The translations under genes were made by a program, and so were the position numbers. 64,000 nucleotides of DNA from Cyanosarcina radialis HA8281-LM2 (GTDB taxonomy: Bacteria; Cyanobacteriota; Cyanobacteriia; Cyanobacteriales; CCAP-1448): the NCBI GenBank assembly GCA_019359615.1, contig JAHHHA010000025.1, positions 1-64,000 of the forward strand, in the 5' to 3' direction. Below are positions 1 to 8,626 of the stretch, piece by piece. Under the pieces are notes generated by a model, which was given only the letters and a program-made list of their open reading frames with translations, made no database searches and was not told the DNA's origin. The first letter of the stretch is position 1, and the number at the start of each line of letters is the position of its first letter.

Positions 1-110
1 CGATAGAAGATTTAGAATATTTGTTGCACCAGCTTTTAAATGAAGGAGGATTGATTATTAAGTGGGGACGAAAACTCAAAAACAAGGGCAATGCTATTAT
101 CACAGTTTAA
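1..110 (+). CDS. 3' end of an unidentified protein gene (partial)
   Basis: The window opens inside an open frame, read from base 3, that runs 35 codons to a TAA at 108-110. The visible tail is hydrophilic and ends in a lysine-rich stretch (WGRKLKNKGN) followed by AIITV. Too little is present to assign a family. The 148 bases before the next gene contain a HIP1-like site and no other reading frame of note. Confidence 0.45.
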   Translation, partial: IEDLEYLLHQLLNEGGLIIKWGRKLKNKGNAIITV

Positions 111-258
111 ATGTACAACAGCTTAGCGATCGCCCAGCAGGATTAAGATAGTCTATCCTCTTAATTAGTAGTCAATCGCCAGTAGCGATTCTCAATTTCT
201 AAGCTTCTGTATTGCGTACTACATTTCCTCAATTAGTTCAGAGCGTAAATTAGTCCCT

Positions 259-2772
259 ATGAGAATTGAAGAATGTCCGATTCAAATTGAAGACGATCGC
301 ACCGGGTTAAGCATTGAAACTCTCAAACGAGCTTTTCTCGATAACCTGTTCTACATCCAGGGCAAATTTCCGGCGCTAGCCAGCATCAAAGACTACTACA
401 TGGCTCTAGCGTATACCGTGCGCGATCGCCTCTTGCAACGCTGGATTAACTCAGCCGAGGCTTACACTCAAAATGGGGCGCGTACCGTTTGCTATCTCTC
501 GGCCGAATTTTTGATGGGGCCGCATCTGGGCAATAATCTCATCAATCTGGGAATCTACGAGGAAGTACGAGAAGCTACTGCCCAATTGGGACTCAACTTA
601 GAACAATTATTGGCCCAAGAAGAAGAACCGGGCTTGGGTAATGGCGGTTTGGGCAGGTTAGCCGCCTGCTACCTCGACTCTTTGGCCACTTTAGAAATCC
701 CCACTCTAGGTTATGGGATTCGCTACGAGTTCGGCATCTTCGATCAAGAAATTCGCGATGGCTGGCAAGTCGAAATTACTGACAAATGGCTGCGATATGG
801 CAATCCTTGGGAAATTGCCCGTCCCGAATGGGCAGTTCAGGTGAAATTTGGCGGACACACTGAGTCCTACACCGACGACAAAGGGCGCTATCGGGTGCGG
901 TGGGTACCCCAGCAAGTAGTCAGCGGCATCCCTTACGATACTCCGATTTTGGGGTATAAGGTGAATACTGCCAATACCTTGCGGTTGTGGAAAGCCGAAG
1001 CGCCAGAATCGTTTGATTTTGCCGATTTTAATCGGGGAGATTACTACGGCGCGGTCCAAGAGAAGATCGTCTCCGAAAACATCACCAAAGTTCTCTATCC
1101 CAACGACGAACCGCTGCAAGGTAAACAATTGCGCCTGCAACAGCAATACTTTTTTGTCTGCTGTTCCTTGCAAGACACGATGCGCATTATGGCCGGGCAA
1201 AAGTTGCCGATGGAGAAGTTTCACGAAAAGTTTGCCATTCAGTTGAACGATACCCATCCAGCGATCGCGATTGCCGAGTTAATGCGGCTGTTGGTAGACG
1301 AACAGCACATGGAGTGGGAACTAGCTTGGCAGATTACTCAAAATACTTTTGCCTACACTAACCATACCCTGTTACCAGAGGCCCTAGAACGCTGGAGTTT
1401 GGAATTATTTGGCAGCCTGTTACCCAGGCATTTAGAAATTATTTACGAAATCAATCAACGATTTCTCGATCGAGTGCGGATTAAGTATCCCACAGATGGG
1501 GAACGTCTCTCGCGGATGTCGTTGATCGATGAAAGTGGTGGCAGATACGTTCGCATGGCGAACTTAGCTTGCGTGGGCAGTCATACGATTAATGGTGTAG
1601 CCGAACTGCATTCGGAACTGTTGAAGCAAACTGTATTGAGAGATTTCTACGAATTCTCGCCCGAAAAATTTAGTAACGTCACCAATGGAGTTACTCCCCG
1701 GCGCTGGATGGTTCTCAGCAATCCCAAATTAACTAAACTAATTAGTAGCAAAATTGGCGATAGTTGGATTAAAAACCTCCAAGAGTTGCAGCAGTTAGAA
1801 AAATTTGCTGACGATCTTAATTTTCATCAACAATGGCAGCAAATCGAACGCGAAATCAAAGCCGATTTGGCAGTAAAAATTAAAGAACGCACGGGAGTAA
1901 TAGTAAATCCTGACTCGCTATTCGATATTCAAGTCAAACGCTTGCACGAATACAAACGGCAACACCTGAACGTTCTACACATCATCACCCTTTACAATCG
2001 GCTCAAACACGATCGCAACTTAGACGTTCCCCCTCGCACCTTTATCTTTGGGGGTAAGGCGGCCCCAGGCTACTTCATGGCCAAGTCGATCATCAAGTTA
2101 ATCAACTCGGTGGCAGAAGTTGTCAACTCAGACCCAGATATAAGCGATCGCTTAAAAGTCGTCTTCTGGCCAGACTACAATGTGACCAACGGCCAACTAG
2201 TTTACCCCGCTGCCGACTTATCCGAACAAATCTCCACGGCTGGCAAAGAAGCATCGGGGACGGGGAACATGAAATTTGCCATGAACGGGGCGATTACGAT
2301 TGGCACTCTCGATGGCGCGAACGTAGAAATCCGGGAGGAAGTAGGGGCGGAAAATTTCTTTTTATTCGGTTTAACCGCCGAGGAAGTATTTACCCTGAAA
2401 GCAGAAGGGTACGATCCTTGGGAGTATTACGAGACTAATCCCAACTTGCACGCCGCGATCGAATTAATTGCTTCTGGGTTCTTTTCTCATGGGGATGTCA
2501 ATCTGTTCAAACCTTTGGTAGATTCGCTCTTGCACGACGATCCCTACCTGCTGCTGGCAGACTACCAATCTTACATCGACTGTCAAGATCGGGTGAGCGA
2601 GGCCTATCGAGATCGGCAGCGGTGGACGCGGATGTCAATTCTCAATGTAGCGCGGTCGGGCAAATTTTCTAGCGATCGCTCCATTCAAGAATATTGCGAT
2701 CGGATTTGGCGCGTCAAACCCGTACCGATTGAACTAGCAGAATACGTCCAAGCTAATCCTGGGTCGATGTAG
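259..2772 (+). CDS. glgP: glycogen/starch/alpha-glucan phosphorylase
   Basis: The protein (837 aa) is a full-length glycogen phosphorylase (GT35), which releases glucose-1-phosphate from stored alpha-1,4-glucan with pyridoxal phosphate as cofactor. Family signatures are clear: GNGGLGRLAACYLDS near residue 127, QLNDTHPAIAIAELMRLL near 330, DIQVKRLHEYKRQ near 555 and, around residues 667-680, EASGTGNMKFAMNGA with the PLP lysine region just upstream. It is cytoplasmic and acts at night when cyanobacteria mobilise glycogen. The ATG at 259 gives the normal family length. It stands alone, followed by a MITE-like repeat. Confidence 0.97.
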   Translation: MRIEECPIQIEDDRTGLSIETLKRAFLDNLFYIQGKFPALASIKDYYMALAYTVRDRLLQRWINSAEAYTQNGARTVCYLSAEFLMGPHLGNNLINLGIYEEVREATAQLGLNLEQLLAQEEEPGLGNGGLGRLAACYLDSLATLEIPTLGYGIRYEFGIFDQEIRDGWQVEITDKWLRYGNPWEIARPEWAVQVKFGGHTESYTDDKGRYRVRWVPQQVVSGIPYDTPILGYKVNTANTLRLWKAEAPESFDFADFNRGDYYGAVQEKIVSENITKVLYPNDEPLQGKQLRLQQQYFFVCCSLQDTMRIMAGQKLPMEKFHEKFAIQLNDTHPAIAIAELMRLLVDEQHMEWELAWQITQNTFAYTNHTLLPEALERWSLELFGSLLPRHLEIIYEINQRFLDRVRIKYPTDGERLSRMSLIDESGGRYVRMANLACVGSHTINGVAELHSELLKQTVLRDFYEFSPEKFSNVTNGVTPRRWMVLSNPKLTKLISSKIGDSWIKNLQELQQLEKFADDLNFHQQWQQIEREIKADLAVKIKERTGVIVNPDSLFDIQVKRLHEYKRQHLNVLHIITLYNRLKHDRNLDVPPRTFIFGGKAAPGYFMAKSIIKLINSVAEVVNSDPDISDRLKVVFWPDYNVTNGQLVYPAADLSEQISTAGKEASGTGNMKFAMNGAITIGTLDGANVEIREEVGAENFFLFGLTAEEVFTLKAEGYDPWEYYETNPNLHAAIELIASGFFSHGDVNLFKPLVDSLLHDDPYLLLADYQSYIDCQDRVSEAYRDRQRWTRMSILNVARSGKFSSDRSIQEYCDRIWRVKPVPIELAEYVQANPGSM

Positions 2773-2788
2773 GCACGCTCTGAGAGAT

Positions 2789-2917
2789 GATATAGCGTTT
2801 CTCAAATTAGTGGAATACAGACCTAACCCCCCTTCCCTTGTAGGGAAGGGGGGAAAGCCCCTCCCCTACGAGGGGAGAGGTCGAAGTGTATCGCATCAAA
2901 TCAAGAACCGCTATATC
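2789..2917. repeat. MITE-like element with GATATAGCG termini
   Basis: A 129-bp non-coding element begins GATATAGCGTTTCT and ends in the inverted match AGAACCGCTATATC (one mismatch over 14 bases). Its centre holds two palindromes of the CCCCTTCCC/GGGAAGGGG and CCCCTCCCC/GGGGAGAGG types that recur elsewhere in the window, for example in the linker of the CYP51 fusion. No transposase is encoded, so it would need to be mobilised in trans. No clear target-site duplication was seen. Confidence 0.6.
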
Positions 2918-3034
2918 TCATACTCTTACTAATTCGACTAGCACAATAAGTTCGACTCGATGCTAGCGCGATACTTGCTAACGCAAACGCTAGCGCGAAC
3001 GAATTAGAATAGCGATGCCAGTTACTTTGACTCG

Positions 3035-3847
3035 ATGAGAAATTATATGCACGCGATCGATGAAGAAGTAAAAGAATTTTGGGATCGAGTTGCCGAAGAT
3101 TGGGAAATTCAGGTGGGAGACGATGGCGACAATAATCGCCTGCTCAATTCCGATCCTGTTTTATGGCAATTTCTCGGAGATGTTCGAGGCTTTCGCGTTC
3201 TCGATGCTGGATGCGGGACGGGTTATTTAACTAGAAAACTGGTTCAAAACGATGCCTTAGTTACGGGGGTCGATATCTCTCCTAAAATGCTCGAAATTGC
3301 TCGCCGTAAGTCCATAGAAGCGGGACTAAATATTGAATATCATGTCGATTCGTGTTCTCAGTTAAAATCTTGTCGCGATGCTAGTTATGACACTATAGTT
3401 TCTAACTATGTCTTGATGGATATTCCCGATCTGGAAGCGACAATAAAAAGCTTCAATCGGGTTCTTAAACCTAAAGGCACTGCGGTTTTAGTTTTTTCTC
3501 ATCCATGTTTTCCTCAAGGAAAAGCAATAGCTATAGAACCAGATGAATTAGTGCTATATGAATGGAGCTTTTCATATTTTAAGCGGCAAAAATGTATAGA
3601 GAAACCTTGGGGACATTTTAAATCAGAATTTATCTGGTTTCACCGACCGCTATCAGATTATTGGAAGGCATTCAAAAGTTTTGGGTTTGATATTATTGAT
3701 TTTGAAGAACCCAGAATTACAGACGATCGCTTTCATTTAGCAAAAACAGAAAGAATACTTAAGAATTCTCGATTTAGACCTTATTCTGTCGCCTTTAAGC
3801 TTCAAAAAATAGAAGAAGTCGAAGCGAAAGCCGACACAAATAAGTAG
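3035..3847 (+). CDS. class I SAM-dependent methyltransferase
   Basis: The 270-aa protein has a Methyltransf_11-type Rossmann domain. Motif I is VLDAGCGTGYLTRKL (about residues 55-69), followed by the acidic strand-2 end VTGVDISPKMLEIAR that contacts SAM ribose and a VSNYVLMDIPDLEATIKSF motif IV/V region. The C-terminal third has aromatic residues that could form a substrate lid. It is predicted soluble. The substrate cannot be inferred and the flanks are repeats, so there is no operon context. A second in-frame ATG lies four codons downstream of the chosen start. Confidence 0.85.
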   Translation: MRNYMHAIDEEVKEFWDRVAEDWEIQVGDDGDNNRLLNSDPVLWQFLGDVRGFRVLDAGCGTGYLTRKLVQNDALVTGVDISPKMLEIARRKSIEAGLNIEYHVDSCSQLKSCRDASYDTIVSNYVLMDIPDLEATIKSFNRVLKPKGTAVLVFSHPCFPQGKAIAIEPDELVLYEWSFSYFKRQKCIEKPWGHFKSEFIWFHRPLSDYWKAFKSFGFDIIDFEEPRITDDRFHLAKTERILKNSRFRPYSVAFKLQKIEEVEAKADTNK

Positions 3848-3981
3848 TTTATTCGCCGGGCATCAATTTTATCGAACCAATTAGCTCCAATCTATCCCTC
3901 ATATCAAATCCGCTTAGCAAAAGTGGGTTTGCCCTCACCCCCAACCCCTCTCCCACCTCAAAGAAGCCCTCTCCTACAAGG

Positions 3982-4245
3982 CTACCGTGTATACACATCT
4001 CTAGTTTTGATGCTGAAATCCTCGCAGATCCCCCCTAGCCCCCCTTAAAAAGGGGGGAACCGGATCTCTTCGTCCCCCTGCTTGGTGCAAGCTGTATGGC
4101 GAGGAAACCTCGCCACGCTTGCATCCGCTGCTTGGTGCGCTTGTATGCGGAGGGAACCTCCGCACAGCGCATCCGCTTTTTAAGGGGGATTTAGGGGGAT
4201 CTACAAGGCCCAACTTCAGACCGATAACTTATGTATACACCGTAG
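3982..4245. mobile_element. MITE with 16-bp inverted termini and 9-bp target duplication
   Basis: The element starts CTACCGTGTATACACA and ends TGTATACACCGTAG; the last 16 bases are the inverse of the first with two mismatches. It is flanked on both sides by the identical 9-mer CCTACAAGG (3973-3981 and 4246-4254), and removing the element plus one copy restores a palindromic repeat of the CTCTCCTACAAGGAGAG type found elsewhere. Inside are CCCCCCTTnnnAAGGGGGG-type palindromes and two tandem TGCTTGGTGC units with GGCGAGGAAACCTCGCC or GGAGGGAACCTCC hairpins. There is no open transposase frame. Confidence 0.8.
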
Positions 4246-4254
4246 CCTACAAGG

Positions 4255-4555
4255 AGAGGGAAAAGGAAGTTTCTGTTATCTGAGGGGAGCCGGAGGCTCC
4301 TTTGAGGGCTGGATTCTATGGTTTTAAAAACCGGATTTGATATCAATGCTATATCTATCGAAAGAATTAGAAACTATACCTGAGAGCGATTCCCACTGGC
4401 ACCTAATTTATCATCATTGGAGTTTCAGCTTAAAGTGACATCGAAACAATTGTCAATTCGCAATTCGCAATTGAGTGTAGTCCATTCTGTTGGATATGCT
4501 CCCAGTCGGTCGCAAGCGATCGCCATAATTTAACCAGATTTTGTCGGAGGAACTC
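4255..4555. other. intergenic region with short repeats
   Basis: No gene is visible. The stretch includes the remainder of the palindrome split by the MITE and, at 4446-4473, a copy of an AATTCGCAATTCGCAATT-type repeat that also occurs near 23780 and 39485. A GGAGG ribosome-binding site at 4546-4550 belongs to the next gene. Confidence 0.5.
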
Positions 4556-5128
4556 ATGTCTAGAACCGATCGCGTCAGCTTCAAACAGCCGAGTTTACCA
4601 GGCACTATATCGATCGGCATTTTACTCGTAGTTATGGGGGGATTGGTAACACCGAGTCTAGCACAAACTATATGTCGTCCCCCGACCTCGACCCAACCGG
4701 GTCAAAATAGCGATCGCACTGCTGAAATTCTCACAATTCCTAACAGCACAACCTTAAACGCTCCCGATAGTGGTGTATTGCAGCCACCTTTACCCGAAGA
4801 GCAAATGAAAGCGGCTGCTAATGTCGAACTGGTGGGAGGAAAAATAAATGTCATGCTGAAAAATAATACCAATGCCCCGCTGACATATCAGGTAATGGGT
4901 CATACCTCAACGCGAACTTTGTTAGGACGAAAAGCAGTGGTTTTGCAAGATTTGCCAGCCCCAGTAACAATTAATATGAATCGAAATGATGGCGGTCTTT
5001 TAGTCGTTACTCCAGCAGCTAGCGATCGACCTGGAATGTTAAATGTAACGTTAGATGGCACTAATACTTTAAGCAGTCAACAAAGTACGATAAGCATCAA
5101 TAATGTCGGACAAGTGCTATTGAATTAA
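4556..5128 (+). CDS. secreted hypothetical protein
   Basis: This 190-aa protein starts at the ATG preceded by GGAGG at 6-10 bases, which is why the TTG fifteen bases upstream is rejected. The N-terminus holds a basic stretch and a hydrophobic segment, ISIGILLVVMGGLVTPSLAQ, ending in an Ala-x-Ala-like signal peptidase site around residue 37. The mature part is Asn/Thr-rich and predicted to be beta-rich (for example VELVGGKINVMLKNNT). It is probably periplasmic or exported. It precedes the DUF1772-like gene by 33 bases and may share its transcript. Function is not recognised. Confidence 0.75.
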   Translation: MSRTDRVSFKQPSLPGTISIGILLVVMGGLVTPSLAQTICRPPTSTQPGQNSDRTAEILTIPNSTTLNAPDSGVLQPPLPEEQMKAAANVELVGGKINVMLKNNTNAPLTYQVMGHTSTRTLLGRKAVVLQDLPAPVTINMNRNDGGLLVVTPAASDRPGMLNVTLDGTNTLSSQQSTISINNVGQVLLN

Positions 5129-5161
5129 GTAGATCGATCGCACTATTTTGGGAGTAAGAGG

Positions 5162-5671
5162 ATGACTTTAAAAACTGTCCGATTCGTCACGCTCATCCTG
5201 GCGGCCCTGTTTATGGGTTTAGAGTTTTGTCACGCTTTAGAACTACCTCCCAAAATCCAGTACGACGGCCGACTTTACGTTACGCTCCAAAATACTTTAT
5301 ATCAATATTTTGGATTTCCCGGCCCTGGGGCATTAGTTACGGTTGGAGCGGTTATATCGGCCTTAGTATTGTCTTTTCTGACCCGCAAGCGCCGACCGTC
5401 TTTTTACTGGACTCTATCAGGCACTATCTGCTTGGCGATCGCTTTTCCTGTAGTTTTCTTCTCATTCATCGAGCCTGTAAACATCATCATCAGGCAGGCA
5501 ACACCGACATCGATCCCAAGCGATTGGATGCGGTTGCGCTATCAGTGGGAATACGCCCATGCTGCCAACTTCGTTCTGACTTTAGTTGGATTTAGTGCCT
5601 TGCTGTTTTCTGTACTCGTCGAAACTTCGATCGATCGTTTTCGCACTCTGGGGAATGGAGCGAAATTATGA
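5162..5671 (+). CDS. DUF1772-like four-helix membrane protein
   Basis: The 169-aa protein has four hydrophobic segments (about residues 4-25, 54-73, 84-106 and 136-156). The pattern, with an N-terminal LALFMGLEFCHALE-like helix and a C-terminal WMRLRYQWEYAHAANFVLT motif, is that of the DUF1772/anthrone-oxygenase-like family. Its TGA stop overlaps the ATG of the next gene (ATGA), suggesting translational coupling with the DUF6335-like protein. The physiological role is unknown. Confidence 0.7.
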   Translation: MTLKTVRFVTLILAALFMGLEFCHALELPPKIQYDGRLYVTLQNTLYQYFGFPGPGALVTVGAVISALVLSFLTRKRRPSFYWTLSGTICLAIAFPVVFFSFIEPVNIIIRQATPTSIPSDWMRLRYQWEYAHAANFVLTLVGFSALLFSVLVETSIDRFRTLGNGAKL

Positions 5672-6078
5672 GCGACCAAACAGATAAAACTCAAAGCGAT
5701 CGCCAGGAAAATGAAGATGGCAGCGATCTGCCCCAAGCAATTACCGAGTCTTACGGTACGGGAGTTGAAGAACTGCCAGGGTATACGATCGGCGGGCGAA
5801 CTATGCGCCAACACGCTGCTAACTTTAATGCTGCCACTCCTACTCTTACCGGGGGCGATATCGATGCCAATTGGGAGCAAGCCAACGCTGTGGGAGATGA
5901 AGCGGTAGGGGGAACTGCTCCCACGCCAGACCAGGATATAGTGGACGAACTCGGAGCCGCTGTAGGACTGGAAATGGACGATCGGGCCCTCTTGCGGACT
6001 ACTGAGATCTTAGAGGAGCGAGACGATCGCCGCTGGGAACTCGATCCGGCCTCGTCTGAAGATTACGAAGAGCATTAA
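5668..6078 (+). CDS. DUF6335-like acidic protein
   Basis: The 136-aa protein is highly acidic and soluble. It has the cyanobacterial motif order LTGGDIDANWEQANAVGDEAVGG (residues 71-93) then PTPDQDIVDELGAAVG (96-111) and a short acidic tail. These match what I know as the DUF6335 family, which is common in cyanobacteria and of unknown function. It overlaps the preceding membrane-protein gene by four bases. Confidence 0.7.
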   Translation: MSDQTDKTQSDRQENEDGSDLPQAITESYGTGVEELPGYTIGGRTMRQHAANFNAATPTLTGGDIDANWEQANAVGDEAVGGTAPTPDQDIVDELGAAVGLEMDDRALLRTTEILEERDDRRWELDPASSEDYEEH

Positions 6079-6080
6079 CG

Positions 6081-6115
6081 AAGTCAGAAGTCAGAAGTCA
6101 GAAGTCAGAAGTCAG
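6081..6115. repeat. tandem heptamer AAGTCAG x5
   Basis: Five perfect head-to-tail copies of AAGTCAG begin three bases after the preceding stop codon. This is a short-sequence tandem repeat that could vary in copy number between strains. Confidence 0.9.
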
Positions 6116-6193
6116 GAGTAGGGTGTAAAGGGCAAGGATGAAAAGTTAAATGTTTCTTTTTTACTCTTTCCTTTTTAACCTTTTTCCTGTGAT

Positions 6194-6823
6194 ATGCCCC
6201 ACTTCAACTACAATTCGCCTCAAGACGAGAGCTTTAAATCCCCTGATTTTTTAGAAAGCAAATTGATGATGAAATTATCTTTACCACCACCTACCAAACA
6301 AAGATTTGCCGCTACGTTTCGAGTAGCTAGTCGATTTAGCTTTTGGATCCAACTAGCACTCGGTAGCGTTTCGGCGATCGCTTTATTATTTGCCATTTTT
6401 AGCCGCAATCTCGGTACTGTTGCCAATAATACACCGATGGGTTTCGGCATCTTTTTAGCGATCGTGGGACTTTTAATCTTAGGATTTAGAGTTTATTGGG
6501 CTTTCCGCTACAGACTTTTAGCTAAACGCTTGCAATCGGCAGAAAGCGCGAGCGATGTCAGCAAGCAAGATGTAATTCAAGCTTTACGTCTAGGCTTAAT
6601 CGTGAGTTTGTCGGGAGTCTTTGTAGCCTTTTTAGCATCAGAGATTAGCGTTGTCGCCGTGCTAGCCAAAGCTCTAGCAGAACCTCAAGGGATTGCCGTT
6701 TACAATCGGGAAAATGTGATTCGATCGCTCGATATTCTAGCCATCTTCTCTAATGTCAATTTGATTGGCGCTCACTTAGTCAGCACCGTCACTTCATTGG
6801 GTCTGCTCGAATGGCTAGAGTGA
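6194..6823 (+). CDS. DUF3611 family membrane protein
   Basis: The 209-aa protein has four hydrophobic segments (roughly residues 48-68, 82-102, 133-153 and 184-204) and the conserved ATFRVASRFSFWIQLALG entry to the first helix. This is the DUF3611 family, found in cyanobacteria and plastids. Likely in the thylakoid or plasma membrane; no biochemical role is established from sequence. An internal ATG at codon 25 or 26 is an alternative start, but the upstream ATG follows a T-rich leader and gives a typical length. Confidence 0.85.
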   Translation: MPHFNYNSPQDESFKSPDFLESKLMMKLSLPPPTKQRFAATFRVASRFSFWIQLALGSVSAIALLFAIFSRNLGTVANNTPMGFGIFLAIVGLLILGFRVYWAFRYRLLAKRLQSAESASDVSKQDVIQALRLGLIVSLSGVFVAFLASEISVVAVLAKALAEPQGIAVYNRENVIRSLDILAIFSNVNLIGAHLVSTVTSLGLLEWLE

Positions 6824-7251
6824 GCGTTAAAATTTTGCGAACGAAGTCTAAAAAGCTCAGCTATGAAGCCAGATGTAACAGGGATGCGATCGCCAGCAAG
6901 CTATGTCTATCAGCCTAGATAAGCTATCTCTTAGGTGAGAAGTGCTAACCCCAACACTTTAAATACAATAACTGAAAAACTGAACCCAATTGCCATCTTT
7001 TCTTCAAGCCTTTTGATGAGATCGTTCGGCGAGGAGTCAATTGCTACTGTATGGACTTCGATCGCTGGAACTAGCTTTTCGTCAGCCCTGGCATCAGGAA
7101 GAATAGAGGACAATAATCGCTCTGCTAAAAGTCAGTTTGGATTTTGGCATTTATCATTGCTCTTCACTCTAGCTCGCAATCAGAATAAATATCCATTTCC
7201 AACTGCCTCTACGCTCTTTTTAAGTTACTTATTTTAGAGAGCCAGGTAACT
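6824..7251. other. intergenic stretch without a convincing gene
   Basis: Short frames on both strands (for example 6935-7237 + and 6931-7113 -) lack recognisable motifs or plausible start regions. I see no RNA gene or strong terminator here. Confidence 0.5.
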
Positions 7252-7668
7252 ATGAATGCGCCTAATTTTGTTGTCAACCCTCAAGCCCAAAAGGTAAATT
7301 TGTCTGCGAAAATTTACCGTAAAAGATCTGAGTCAAATACTAATTCGATAGAGCCACAAGTTGAAGTAACTCCCTCCGAACTGGAGCAAATCAATGTTAA
7401 TAGAGTCGCCAACGATCTAGGAATAATATTAATAGTCTACTTGCTAGTAATGGTCGGGGCGATCGCTTTTGCTAAATTTTGGATTAATCGCAAGAGCGAA
7501 CAAAAACAAAATATTCAGTTTTGGAGACATTTAAATCGAGTTCCTTGTAAAAAATGTCAGTTTTTTGCTGAAAACAACCCTTATATTAAATGTGCAGTAA
7601 ACCCTTTTACTGTCCTTACTAAAGAAGCAGTTGATTGTTCGGATTACTGTCCGAAAACGAAAAAGTAG
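7252..7668 (+). CDS. single-pass membrane protein with cysteine-rich tail
   Basis: The 138-aa protein has a hydrophilic N-terminal half, one transmembrane helix (LGIILIVYLLVMVGAIAFAKF, about residues 62-82) and a short C-terminal domain with six cysteines arranged as CKKC (near residue 103), a single C, then CSDYC near the end. The spacing suggests a small metal-binding knuckle or redox module. No named family is recognised. The next gene on the strand is a tiny membrane ORF 50 bases on. Confidence 0.65.
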   Translation: MNAPNFVVNPQAQKVNLSAKIYRKRSESNTNSIEPQVEVTPSELEQINVNRVANDLGIILIVYLLVMVGAIAFAKFWINRKSEQKQNIQFWRHLNRVPCKKCQFFAENNPYIKCAVNPFTVLTKEAVDCSDYCPKTKK

Positions 7669-7718
7669 CTGGCCCGCAAATCCACCCCTTAAGTTAGAGA
7701 TTTAACCAGATAAATTAT

Positions 7719-7880
7719 ATGCTAGAGAGCTTAAATATTATTAAAAGGAATACTTTTTATTTAGCTATAATTGTAGTCTCATTAGCCGCGATCGCTAGCT
7801 GGCAATCTCCAGAAATCCAATTAGAAAAACAGAATCGAGGCAACATTATCTCTCCCCGATCTACGCGAGTTATTCAATAA
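7719..7880 (+). CDS. small single-helix membrane protein candidate
   Basis: A 53-codon frame with an ATG start encodes a basic N-terminus, one hydrophobic helix (residues 13-28) and a polar tail ending TRVIQ. The layout is that of a small membrane peptide rather than random sequence. The ribosome-binding site is weak. It sits between the cysteine-rich membrane protein and the helical carotenoid protein. Confidence 0.4.
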   Translation: MLESLNIIKRNTFYLAIIVVSLAAIASWQSPEIQLEKQNRGNIISPRSTRVIQ

Positions 7881-8039
7881 ATCAAAAACTGGCGATCGCG
7901 AATTACTAATTCTGAAATACCATCTATCTTTGGTTTAGTTATATGGTTATCTTTTAAAGAGCTTTAAACTATCTCTTTAGGAAGTTTAAGCCTGCTAGCT
8001 TTCTCGTTAAATTACATAAAGTGAGTTACAAACGTTTTT

Positions 8040-8540
8040 ATGACCTATACAACCTCGAATTCAGCTACCGATCTGGTTAGCTCTTTCCAAAGCTTAGATG
8101 CTGACCAGCAATTGGCTTTGTTCTACTTTGTCTATAAAGAGATGGGTAATTCAATTACACCAGCCGCACCACAAGCTAGCACTGTTTCTCCAGAAATTGC
8201 TGAAGGACTTTTTAACCAAGTTAAAGAGATATCTCACGAAGAACAGTTGCAGCTACAGCGAGATTTAATTGCCAAGAAAAATACTTTAATCTCTCGCGAG
8301 TACGGCGCTCTAAGCGATACTACTAAGTTGCTGTTTTGGTATCGTTTAGCTCAAGGAATGGATGATGGGACAATTATTCCCATGCCTCCCGATTACCAAC
8401 TTTCTCAGCAAGCCCAAACGCTATTAGGTCAAATCCAAGGGTTAGAATTCGAGCAACAGATTACCTTCTTCCGAGATATCGTTTCTCCGATGGGAGTCGA
8501 TCCTACCACTGCTCCAGCAGATAAGGCGACCGGATTGTAG
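8040..8540 (+). CDS. helical carotenoid protein (OCP N-terminal-domain homologue)
   Basis: The 166-aa protein is a stand-alone version of the all-helical carotenoid-binding domain of orange carotenoid protein. It has DQQLALFYFVYKEMG (residues 22-36), KLLFWYRLAQGM (96-107) and QITFFRDIV (140-148), which match OCP segments around Y44, W110 and R155. By this alignment Y32, W100 and R145 keep those residues, while the position of OCP W41 is Tyr29. HCPs quench singlet oxygen or excitation energy. There is no C-terminal NTF2-like domain, so photoswitching would need a separate partner. It is followed by a hairpin terminator. Confidence 0.9.
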   Translation: MTYTTSNSATDLVSSFQSLDADQQLALFYFVYKEMGNSITPAAPQASTVSPEIAEGLFNQVKEISHEEQLQLQRDLIAKKNTLISREYGALSDTTKLLFWYRLAQGMDDGTIIPMPPDYQLSQQAQTLLGQIQGLEFEQQITFFRDIVSPMGVDPTTAPADKATGL

Positions 8541-8557
8541 GCGATAACTTTTTCTTT

Positions 8558-8595
8558 CCCCACGAACCTAATTTGTGGGGATTTGGTTTTATCGC
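8558..8595 (+). terminator. probable intrinsic terminator after the carotenoid protein gene
   Basis: CCCCAC (8558-8563) and GTGGGG (8575-8580) form a 6-bp GC-rich stem with an 11-base loop, followed by an imperfect T tract (GGTTTT). It lies 18 bases after the stop codon. Confidence 0.6.
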
Positions 8596-8626
8596 TCGAT
8601 AAATAGTTTTAAATAGCAAACCCTAG

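Noticed and set aside
4001-4213. 70-aa frame inside the MITE
   Set aside because: It translates palindromic repeat sequence only and lacks a plausible start context.
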